Positions 9,376 to 17,538 of a stretch of 17,968 nt of DNA are shown in pieces; positions within the stretch are counted from its first letter, which is position 1; every line of letters starts with the position of its first letter. The notes under the pieces are model-generated. The model worked only from the letters and a program-made list of their open reading frames with translations, was not told the DNA's origin and ran no database searches. The stretch is from Euperipatoides rowelli (taxonomy: Eukaryota; Onychophora; Udeonychophora; Euonychophora; Peripatopsidae). The translations under genes were made by a program, and so were the position numbers. The stretch is taken from the NCBI GenBank assembly GCA_003024985.2, contig PXIH01S0013572.1; one strand, written 5' to 3'.

Positions 9376-10340
9376 ACATTTCATACAACAGTGATTATTC
9401 ATTAATGACAAGATATTATTCACTCTCCAAACTTCAACGAGTTACAGGTTGATGTCGCAGATTTATCCGTAATGCTGCTGCCAAAAAGCAAGACAAGAAG
9501 CCTGTGTCATTGACAGTACATGAATTGGAGGAAGCTCTACATTATTGGATGTGTGTACAGGAGAGCCAATTTGATACTGAGCTCTGTGTTTAAAGTCGGA
9601 AAAACTGCTCTGCTGCAAGAGCCGATTGCTTTGTTTAAATCCTTTTGTGGACAATGTTGGTATGGTTTTCTGGCAACATCAACGTGTGCTTGACATTATC
9701 TGGCAGATTTGACTTGGAAAGATCATCTTTCCAAGTCAAATCTGCCAGAAAATGTCAAGCACTCGTTGGTGTTGCCAGAAAACCACTCATTGACCAAACT
9801 GAAAATATCTCAGGAACATACTAACACACTGCACAATGGGCCCCAATTAGTACTAACCACATTACAGAATCATTTTGGGATTCTCAATGATCCGAATGCA
9901 GTATGTGGTGTTAGTAGAAGATGTGTGATTTGACATCGTCATAGGGCCAACTTGGCTCATCAGATAATGGGGGATCTTCTTGCTTCTCGAGTGAATCCAT
10001 TACGGCCATTCACTCACTGTGGTGTTGATAATGGTGGCCCATTCCTTCTCCATGTTACAAAGGTATGTAGTAATAAATGTTTTAAGGCATATCTGGCTCT
10101 TTTTGTATGTTTTGCAAAACGGGCAGTCCATTTGGAGGCAGTGAGTGACTTGTCCACTGAGGCATTTCTGGCAGTGCTTCAGAGATTTGTTGTACGTTGA
10201 GGTAAATCATCCACTATTTGTAGTGACTGGCACAAACTTTGTAGGCGCCAATACTAAATTACATAAAATCTTTCAACTCATCAGGAGTGTTGCTCATGAT
10301 CAATCCGTGTCAACTCAACTTGTAACTCAGGGTATAAACT
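9376..10340 (+). pseudogene. BEL/Pao integrase pseudogene, truncated
   Basis: The N-terminal part reads 'YSLSKLQRVTG' and 'LTVHELEEALHYWM' (about 9511-9552). The zinc-binding part includes 'LPENHSLTKLKI' and 'QLVLTTLQNHFGILND', then 'RRCVI' (9919-9933) where the expected Cys is a TGA stop. The catalytic core keeps the first Asp in 'FTHCGVDNGGPF' (about 10009-10044) and 'AVHLEAVSDLSTEAFLAVLQ' (10123-10182). Near 10230 an apparent 2-bp deletion splits the S-D-N-G-T-N-F block carrying the second Asp. The protein stops after 'TQGINW' at 10340, before the final Glu and the C-terminal domain. The usual R-V-G-G-R-L motif near 9665 is lost to the palindrome at 9663-9785. Confidence 0.9.
9663..9785. 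repeat. Near-perfect palindrome: 61-bp arms (3 mismatches), 1-bp spacer, inside BEL integrase
   Basis: 9663-9723 pairs with 9725-9785 around the single base c9724. By eye three mismatches separate the arms. The downstream arm is in frame with the integrase ('SNLPENVKHSLVLPENHS'); the upstream arm is its inverted copy and replaces the R-V-G-G-R-L region. The mismatches imply that the duplication is old enough to have diverged, which argues against a read artefact. Confidence 0.95.
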
Positions 10341-10346
10341 GGCTTA

Positions 10347-10434
10347 TATTGTATTTTGTTTTATTATGGTAATTATCTATATCTACATTCAAACATAATC
10401 ATTTGCTTATCCCCATGTAAAACAGTTATCAACA
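10347..10434 (+). repeat. Right copy of the ~88-bp direct repeat
   Basis: Begins within a few bases of the BEL integrase truncation at 10340 and matches 5130-5218 in the same orientation, without the inverted insert found in the left copy. Its position makes it a candidate for the remaining part of the 3' LTR after a deletion from integrase into the LTR. Beyond about 10434 the sequence no longer matches the left copy. Confidence 0.75.
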
Positions 10435-10539
10435 TAAATAACATCAAGATTATATTGACTTCGAAAAAATTGCTGCCGTTTGAGTATTGGAGCATGAGTA
10501 TTCATAATTTAGAAACATATTTGAAAAATCTTTTTGTTT

Positions 10540-11179
10540 TAGATTTGTTAGATTTATGTCAATCATCCCCACAATGTTTACATTTATTCCCTAAAGTTTG
10601 TTTCTTGAAGAGGAGGAGTTATTTGGTCCTGTAACTTTATGAATATCTTAATTTTCTAATTGAAATTTAGACAACTGTGATTCTTTGGCAGCTTTTTGAG
10701 TCATTTCCAGATTTAAAGCTATTGAGCCTATTGTTAATGCTTTATTGAAAGTAAGTTTGATTTGTCTGAGCAGCTTTTATTATATCCGTTACTCATGCAA
10801 GCCAAAAATAAATTGATCGCACAGCCGTTCATCCAGATTTGCTTCAAAATTGCAATGTAGAGTTTACTTTCTTAACTGTACTGCAAAATCATTGATATGT
10901 TCTCATTGATTTGTTGAAATCTAAATATTTATATTTTCCCCAAAAGATGTGGATTAAAATGTGTAGATAACATTGTGAAAATATTATTCAGATTGCTAGT
11001 TTCTGGTAGCTGAGGTATGAACTTTTACTACCCAATAAGATTAATAAACTTGGGCACCTTGTCTTTGTCCTTAATATCGTTGCACAAAAAAAAAAAAAAA
11101 AAAACTTCATTTTTTCCCTATAAATGTTCCAATCTTCAAATTCAGGATTGAACTCTTGAAGTTTTCCGATAGTAATCAT
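10540..11179 (-). pseudogene. Ty3/Gypsy gag pseudogene
   Basis: Reading the minus strand from an ATG at 11179 gives 'MITIGKLQEFNPEFEDWNIY', the conserved N-terminus of an insect-type Ty3/Gypsy Gag (G-x-L-x-E-F-N…DW…Y), followed by a poly-A stretch in the DNA (about 11086-11104) that shifts the frame. Further on, 'HFNPHLLGK', 'NLDERLCDQFIFGLHE', 'LTFNKALTIG' and 'MTQKAAKESQLS' follow across frames, and a zinc knuckle 'CKHCGDD' (about 10585-10565) with a stop before its His and a Ser instead of the last Cys. Gag forms the particle. The gene is dead. It shares strand and family with the pol remnants at 1708-3640 and is most simply the other half of the same insertion. Confidence 0.85.
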
Positions 11180-11710
11180 TAATAAGGTTAGATATTATGT
11201 TTATTCCTCCTTAAAACAACATTGTCTATTGTATACGCTTGGGGAAATATTTTGTTATGTCATTGTTCAGAAACAAATAGAGCTTGCTATTCTTAACTAT
11301 ACAATATTCATTATCTTTGTCAGCTAAAGGCTGGAATTGTATTGACTAATTATATACTTGTACAGAATCATAATCAAATTCATCCTTTGTGCTATTATGG
11401 TTCAATATGTTTAAAAAAAAATTAAACATGTGTACAGTATCAATTAAATTATATAAACTATTATATAGTGGCAGTTTCCTCATCAAAATAATCTTGGACC
11501 CAAAAAATTTTTGAAACCATTTTTTTGTAATCTAAGATGAAGAACAGGAATATTCTTAATATTACCTTTAAATAACTTTTTTTTTTATGCATTTTACATT
11601 TTTTTTTCCAGTGGTATTTTTTTTTTAGTAATTATATTTGAAAATCAATAATAAAAAAAAAAAAAAATCCATTACATTTGACCTTTAACTTTTTTATAAG
11701 TAGATATATG
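11180..11710. other. AT-rich DNA between Gypsy gag and the right repeat arm
   Basis: In the Gypsy orientation this would hold the leader and 5' LTR, but with no surviving 3' LTR to compare, LTR ends cannot be drawn. It contains A- and T-runs (11579-11585, 11620-11627, 11652-11667) and no coding signature. Confidence 0.45.
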
Positions 11711-12222
11711 GTGGTTTTAGTGAAAACTATAGTATTGGGGAAATGTGTGACGAAGGAATCGTATGGTATTTGCGCATTATAAATATAAATACCATATGAT
11801 TGCTTTCTCTCACACCTCTTGTGTTTAGCTAGTGATTTTCTGATCCGGGTAGCTTTCATTGTGTGAAAAAACAAATTTTAAATTCTCAAACATGTTATAA
11901 AAATGTATTATTAGTGTTAAAACAACAGATTCTGTAGATTTTGTTGTAGTGGGTGAATATTTTTTTGTTCTTGCCTTGTGTACCCTCACTCAAGGTGTGT
12001 TTAATCAGTGCTCCAATAAGCAAGAACATTGTGACTATGACTGGTGGAAATTCCAATATCTGAGTTAGTTAGGGGAGGAGAGTTATGGTATAGTGTATTA
12101 TAAATATAAATGTCATAACTTTCCTTTCACTCATGCTTCTTTTTTCTCATCTCTATGACGACTAATTTTCTGACCCTTGGTAGCTATCATTGTGTTAAAA
12201 AGCAATTTAAAATTATCAGAAA
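11711..12222 (-). repeat. Right arm: inverted copies of the ~350-bp units (R2 partial, R1)
   Basis: Read on the minus strand, 12222 down to 11711 reproduces the order of landmarks of the left arm: 'ttaaattgctttttaacaca', 'gggtcagaaaattagtcgtc', 'tttatatttataatacacta', 'taccataactctcc', 'cttgcttattggagcac', 'acaccttgagtgagggtac', 'caaaatctacagaatctg', 'aacatgtttgagaa', then the second unit with 'aatcatatggtatttatatt' and 'ccccaatacta'. R1 resembles L2 most and R2 resembles L3 most. The inner ends of both arms fall at the same point ('agttttcac'). Confidence 0.85.
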
Positions 12223-12660
12223 CCACCAGATGTGACATCATCACACCGTGATATCATAAAACCCACTTGTACCTTTCTGAGCCAGTAAGTGACACTGTGC
12301 AGGACTAGATATGATCTAACCAGAAGAGATTTTTGACCTAGATTGAGTCAGAAACTACCAGAAGTGGTGTCTTAAATCAGAAGTGTAAGACTAAAACCCT
12401 CTATACCTTTAAGAAATAGAAACAGGAAGTTGGCCAACTTGGATTTTATGACCAAACCAGAAGTAACCTTGACCTCAGACCTAGATTGAGTCAGGAATCA
12501 TCATAAGTAATGTCATAAACCGGATGTGTAAGACTAAAAAAAACATATACCGTCATGTTCAAAACAAAAAGCCCCCCCTCCCCCAACTGGAAATGACCTA
12601 CAGCTACAGGCATGTGCAACCAGAAGTGAACCAGAAATCCTGTTTTTACTCTACTAGCAA
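12221..12660 (+). repeat. Array of decayed AACCGGAAGT-like motifs, partly a 143-bp tandem repeat
   Basis: About ten copies of a motif close to AACCGGAAGT(G) occur at roughly 12221, 12292, 12318, 12357, 12375, 12421, 12455, 12518, 12618 and 12629; most read CCAGAAGT. A larger duplication with a 143-bp period is visible: 'gacctagattgagtcag' at 12335 and 12478, and 'gtgtaagactaaaa' at 12383 and 12526. No protein is encoded. It borders the outer edge of the right inverted arm and may be part of the same mobile structure or an independent repeat. Confidence 0.7.
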
Positions 12661-12954
12661 ATATCAAAGATTGCAACTATGATTAAAATTTACTTAAAAT
12701 AATCTGTGTTTCATTACAAAAATAAACTCAAAGGCCTATAACTCAGAATTATTTATTTATTGGGAAAATTGGTTGGGGGGGGGGGGCAATAATAGCCAAC
12801 AAATTTATTAAAAGCTACTATATTCTGTTATAATTTTACTTTTTGAATTAACTACAAATTACAAGGTAAATAAAAACAAAATCATAAGGTTTATTTTTTT
12901 TCATTATTTTGACTTGCTTATACAACATAACTTGATTATATACTGTAACATATA
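12661..12954. other. AT-rich spacer with a G homopolymer
   Basis: No coding signal. A run of 12 G at 12775-12786 stands out in otherwise AT-rich sequence; it is probably slippage-prone. Confidence 0.6.
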
Positions 12955-13483
12955 TAACCATATTTAGGACAATATTCTTGAGTACTGTGCATCATCTTGG
13001 TCATCAGTCATTATAAAATTGCAGTCAAATTCAATTTTAGCGATCCAGAAAAGATCCCTTAGGGTTAATCTGAAATATATTGCATTTATAACAAATTTAA
13101 ATCTTCATTTTAAAGAAGAGAGGACTTTTCAATTAATTTTGCTTTGAAATTCTTCTCCACTTTTCCACAATTTTTAACTGATACCCATAGAGTTCAATCA
13201 GGAATTGCCACAATAAATGTAAACAAACATCATATCCTTCCAATGATAAGAACTACCAGATACCAAAATTCTCTCATACTTTATATGATAAACCTATTAA
13301 ATATCTATAATAAACAATTTTAACTGGTTATTAATAAATTTGAAAAATTTTAACATTGTTTTTAATCAAATAAGTTGTAGCCTAATAAATCCTATATCCA
13401 ATGTTGGGCTAAGGATTTAATAAATTAATCCATTTGATTATTTATTTATTTTAATAAATAATAATAATAATAATAATAATAGT
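12955..13483 (+). mobile_element. 3' end of a Jockey-like non-LTR retrotransposon
   Basis: One plus-strand frame from about 12973 reads 'ILEYCASSW', 'KLQSNSILAIQKRSLRV', 'FITNLNLHF' and 'EERTFQLILL' before a stop near 13145. The order P-I-L-E-Y…W…LQ-x-IQ-x-x-x-LR…LH is the C-terminal region after the RT domain in Jockey/I-type LINEs. Non-coding sequence then leads to an (AAT)n tail at about 13453-13483, as expected for a simple-repeat 3' end. Everything upstream is absent, which fits the usual 5' truncation. The clade assignment is tentative (CR1/RTE relatives share part of this signature). Confidence 0.65.
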
Positions 13484-14050
13484 AATTATTTTGGAAGACA
13501 TGTTTTAACAGAATAATCATAGAATCAAAAATCATGTGTTTCAATATACTTAATGTTAATTTAGTACCAGAAATAATAACTTATTAAATATTAAAGAAAA
13601 TTTAAAAATTATGAAATCAGAAATTTATCATTGTAGAAAATGGTAATCTTGTTTGGCAATATTAGTAAAGGATAGGATCATACGGATTATTCCTAAAGCA
13701 TCCTGAGTTAATACTAAATGAATATACATAATTGTTAATATAGGTAGACCATCAACAAAAACCCAAGCTATTATTGTAATAAAATATTAATTTGATATAG
13801 TTTAGATTAGACTGAAGGTACAAAATTATAGTCATTNGGTAAAAAAATATTTGTATTATTTTCAACTGTAATGACAGATGCACTCTATCATTGACATATC
13901 ATCCAAGCATATTGAATTCTTAAATAGAATATGTATGAAGGTATTATTTTATGTAATATCCTTCCTACTAGCCTTATTAATATATTAATTGATATTTGAC
14001 AAATGGCTGATAAAGAGAAAGGAAACTAAAACTGGATGTTTAAGTAGAAC

Positions 14051-14095
14051 AAATGAACTTAGAAGAAATGAACTTAGAAGAAGTGAACTTAGATA
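14051..14095 (+). repeat. 15-bp minisatellite, three copies
   Basis: 'aaatgaacttagaag' at 14051-14065 and 14066-14080, then 'aagtgaacttagata' at 14081-14095. The first two copies are identical. The small minus-strand open frame across it owes its Leu-Ser-Ser-Phe repeats to this array and is not a gene. Confidence 0.95.
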
Positions 14096-14781
14096 ATTCC
14101 AACAAAACCAAAAGTTAAGATTTAATAAAATTGAAGTTGATTTACATTCATTGTAGTTTAATAGAAACATTGAAATATTTTGATAGTTTTATTATTCTTA
14201 AGACATATAAATGATTTATATCTTCCTACTGAATATTGAATTCACATCTTAATGGGATGTGAATTTTCTGCTCAGCATTAGCCTATAAGTTTTGGCAGGA
14301 AAGTCAATTGTTATCAACCTGGTTAATCTTCTAGATGAATAATAATTATTTATGTTTTTTTTAAACAACTCACCATAACTGAAACAATAATTTAATAAAA
14401 TGGTGCATAAAATGGATTTAATCCAAAATTAAATTAGTGGACAATATTAAAATTGAATAAGAAAGGAATTTGTAAACGAATGAAGAAAACAGCTTGCAGG
14501 AATGGCATAGAACAGTAAATTTTAAAAAAAGGTAGTCTTTATATTTTTTAAGAATCAAAATTTATTAACACCTGCAAATTACATAGGCCCTACCCTTTTT
14601 TATACAATGTGCAATTGATACAAAGTTTGATACTATTGTCAAACCACTGAATAACATTCTTATTCCAGTTAAAAAAGATTTCAAAGCGTTTGTTTAAAAT
14701 AAATTTTAAATTTATTTTTCTTTACAATATATTTTTAAAATATTCATAGCTGTTTTTTTTTTAAAAATTTAATTTGTTATG

Positions 14782-14793
14782 AACTTTTTGCAG
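14782..14793 (+). promoter_or_regulatory. Probable 3' splice acceptor of the aquaporin exon
   Basis: 'aactttttgcag' ends with a pyrimidine tract and CAG at 14791-14793, directly before the exon. An in-frame ATG at 14779 lies inside this putative splice signal, so starting there would require that the acceptor is not used. The ATG at 14815, with 'aag' before it, is the better start if the previous exon is non-coding. Confidence 0.6.
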
Positions 14794-15264
14794 GACTATT
14801 TTTTGTCACCCAAGATGTTCGGTCTTATTATTTCGATTGCCTATTTTTATGGAGTTAATCGAGGTTTGATGTACCTGAAAGAATACCTTAGAGAAAAGTA
14901 TCCTCAAGTCCAGAAGTATGATAGCCTATTCACAGAGTTATTTTTCTCAACTCATTTATGTACTTCCTGTCTTGAACTTATTTCCATCCACCATTATTAT
15001 GGTGTAACTGGATTTTGTATAGCTCTTTTCTTCTTAAGTGTTTTCTTGTTCAGGATTCAAGGAACAGCACAAGGAGACCCATGCTTAAGTTTAGAAAAAT
15101 TTGTTCATGGTCATGCTGGACCTGATCAAATGATTTCTGAAATCGCAGTTCAAATTGTAGCAGCATGGCTATCTTGGCAAATCGCTAGGGTTGTCTGGAT
15201 TATAGGAATATCTGAGGCACACTATGAATACATGCATGCTGAAACTTGCGAAGCAGATTTGCAT
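14794..15264 (+). CDS. AQP11/AQP12-like unorthodox aquaporin, N-terminal exon (partial)
   Basis: The exon encodes the first half of an unorthodox aquaporin, a membrane channel family (AQP11/AQP12-like) linked in animals to intracellular membranes. Counting from Met 14815, residues 1-25 form a first membrane segment; 'LFTELFFSTHLCTSCLELI' (about 38-56) and 'VTGFCIALFFLSVFLF' (64-79) form the next. Then comes 'GDPCLSLEKF', where family members carry the first NPA-type pore motif (NPC in mammalian AQP11), then a hydrophobic helix and 'VWIIGISEAHY', like the L/W-x-L-G-L-S-x-x-H stretch after that helix. The exon ends in phase 0 at His (15262-15264) before GTAAGT. The second half-pore and last helices are missing from the window. 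The frame is open, without decay, unlike all other coding-like sequence here. The main uncertainty is the start. Confidence 0.75.
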
Positions 15265-15270
15265 GTAAGT
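15265..15270 (+). promoter_or_regulatory. 5' splice donor after the aquaporin exon
   Basis: GTAAGT is the metazoan consensus donor. Reading through it gives only six more codons before a TGA at 15283-15285, and the protein would end at half the usual aquaporin length, which supports splicing here. Confidence 0.75.
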
Positions 15271-15412
15271 ATTCAACAAGATTGAAACTTCAAAACTAAG
15301 TATAACAAAAAGATTTTTCAGCTGCATGATTATTTTATACAAATAATTTTTGATTTCATGTTTTGTTAAAATGCATTAACACAATAAGCTTAATTGTTGT
15401 TCAGGTTTAAAT

Positions 15413-15498
15413 AAACATCAAGCTGGATAATGATAATCATAAAGTTAACTTGTGTTTACACAAGTTGATTTTAAAATTATCATCATCCAGTTTGATTT
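15413..15498. repeat. Long imperfect hairpin in the aquaporin intron
   Basis: 15413-15455 is largely complementary to 15458-15498, including 'cttgtgt/acacaag' at the apex and 'ctggat(a/g)atgataat' lower in the stem; I count roughly eight mismatches or bulges over about 41 bp. It could be a small palindromic MITE, or a pre-miRNA-sized fold if transcribed with the intron. Confidence 0.75.
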
Positions 15499-15653
15499 GG
15501 ATAAGGAAAAAAATATATAAAATAGAAATATTCACATAATGATGTACGTTTGTTATGGATTCAAGTCAGTGAATATCTTGAAGAAACATTGAGTAAGCCT
15601 AGCTAAAAAAACAGCTGTAAGAATTTGCTGGATAACATGAGTTTTGAAAAATT

Positions 15654-15771
15654 ATTATATTTTAGGCTATAATAAATTGAATTTTGGGATACTAATTAGG
15701 AAATTACTATCCTCTAAATAATCTCAAACCCAAAAAATTTACATACCTATTAATCTAGCCTAAAATATAAT
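15654..15771. repeat. 118-bp mini element with perfect 16-bp terminal inverted repeats
   Basis: 'attatattttaggcta' at 15654-15669 is the exact reverse complement of 15756-15771, and looser complementarity continues inward ('aattttggga' against 'tttttgggtttgaga'). No clear target-site duplication is visible, so it may be a MITE relic or a simple inverted duplication. Confidence 0.7.
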
Positions 15772-17513
15772 TGAAAAGCTTTCTTTGAGATACTGTACTC
15801 CTAGTAAAGAATATTAGAAAAAGTTCTCAATATAAAATAACTTCAAAGACCTCATTTTTTAAAAAATAGGTTATTTTTTTTTAATTAACAGAGAAGCTAA
15901 GTCCAAACATCACTTTGAGAATGGTTCTCGCTCTCACAAAAATATTTTTAACAAATGTTATAACTATTCAATATTGTTTATTATTTAACACTGAAGGCCA
16001 GACAGACTTTTACTACTGTACACAATATGTTAATACACAATTCAATGGCATTATTAAGATGATTCTAGAAAACTCTTATAGAAGCATTACAATGTACTGT
16101 AACTAAGAAATGTTATAAAGCAATAACATTTTTTTTTTTTTTAAGATTTTTGATTTATAGTTGCCCAAGTTTTATTGAATCTGATTATTTCATATATTGC
16201 CTCATGGGATTATTCTTGTTATTCTAAATTATTTTAATTTCTACAAACATTTCTTAATTAAATAACAATAAGTGAGTGAAATATCCACATTTTAACATTA
16301 TCTACATCATAGTGTTTGAACTTACATCTCTGTTCATATCTATATACTTATGATATAATATACAGTAGGTATGCATGAAATTTTTCAACAAATTAATAAA
16401 AAGTTAATTCTTAAACCTAGGTATTAGTTATTTCTTGAAAAAAATAGAAATGGGTACTTGGAACTGGGTCCTAGTTCTACATATAGTTTCAATTTTCATG
16501 GCTATGACTATTTTTTTTAATCTATTTGGAAAATTATGATTATCATATCAATAATCATTATCAAACATGAAAAAAAATAAGAAATCGGGCTAGAATTAAA
16601 AATGAATATATCCAGGTTTACATGACAATTTTCAGAAATACAGTGTCAGCATAGCTATATTTTTGGTTCCTGAGAGGGAAGGGGGAGAATGGAGGGCCTC
16701 ATCCCCAGGCCTACCAACTAAAACTAAACTGAGATGGTGGGGCTAGGGGCTATCCCATAATTGCTGTTCAGGGGCAAAGCCCTGATAGAGGTTAGGGATA
16801 AGGCCCTTAAAAAGTAAGGTATTTGATAGTAATTAGATGTAATGTTCTAAAATCAAACATTAAAAAAGAGTCTTCAAGTACAGTGCAATTCCGACTGTAG
16901 TGTATAGGGAGAGAAGAAGCTTACATTGCTCTGTGGAAATAAATACAATTACATTATTTAAATGATGGCAATTGATCAATTAATATAGTGCCAAATGTCA
17001 CAATCAAGTAGCTATCATTAATTAATTATTATCACAGTTATCTATCACCATGGGTGAATATAAAATATCATTTGTTTATTCATGGCCATGTTCCTTATTA
17101 TCTCTAGGGCACCCTTAAATAAAGGACTCTGGGGATCACCCAGTATCCGGGCGGGTCAGGCAACACTGCACAAATATCAAAACTGTTGTGTTCTTTGCAA
17201 TTGCTTCTATATACTTGTAATAGATGTTTTCATATTTTTTTAAAAATTTTCATCTCTTTTGTTAAAATTTTCTTGATATGACCATAACTCACTAAGGCAA
17301 TTTTTTTTATGTCTTGATTTTAATTATTTGTAATATAAAACCATTAATTAAAGTAGGAAATATTTTAGTACTAGTGGATTTTAAAACCTATACCCTTAAC
17401 TGCATAAAAACTTAATAAAAGATAAGAATAATGATTAGAAGAGTAAATTACATCACAAAAATATCAGAATATTGTAACTAGTCATCAAAGCATCATTCAA
17501 AGTGTGTGTGTTT

Positions 17514-17538
17514 GGGGGGGTGGGGGGTGGGAGGAGGG
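17514..17538 (+). other. G-quadruplex candidate
   Basis: G-runs of 7, 6, 3 and 3 are separated by T, T and AGGA, fitting the G3+N1-7 x4 pattern. It follows a short (GT)n run. It is the only such cluster in the window on the plus strand and contrasts with very AT-rich surroundings. Confidence 0.75.

Larger units (their letters stand above)
13484..14793. other. AT-rich upstream/intronic DNA before the aquaporin exon
   Basis: No recognisable exon or element. Small features include a 15-bp minisatellite at 14051-14095, a 10-bp stem (14239-14248 with 14256-14265), and a pyrimidine-rich stretch before the acceptor at 14792-14793. If the exon at 14794 is not the first, this would be intron; otherwise it may include promoter and 5' UTR, with no clear core promoter that I can name. 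Confidence 0.5.

Noticed and set aside
10356-10634. 92-residue plus-strand frame after the BEL integrase
   Set aside because: It overlaps the direct repeat and the antisense of Gypsy gag; no BEL C-terminal signature.
14779-14793. ATG at 14779 as the aquaporin start
   Set aside because: It lies within a convincing splice acceptor; 14815 or an upstream exon is more likely, though it cannot be excluded.
11485-15747. Similarity between 11485-11510 and 15715-15741 (about 22 of 25 bases)
   Set aside because: Short and A-rich; could be chance in AT-rich DNA, so not called a repeat family.
15915-16106. 63-residue frame after an acceptor-like site as a second aquaporin exon
   Set aside because: No second pore motif or membrane helix pattern matching the aquaporin C-terminal half.
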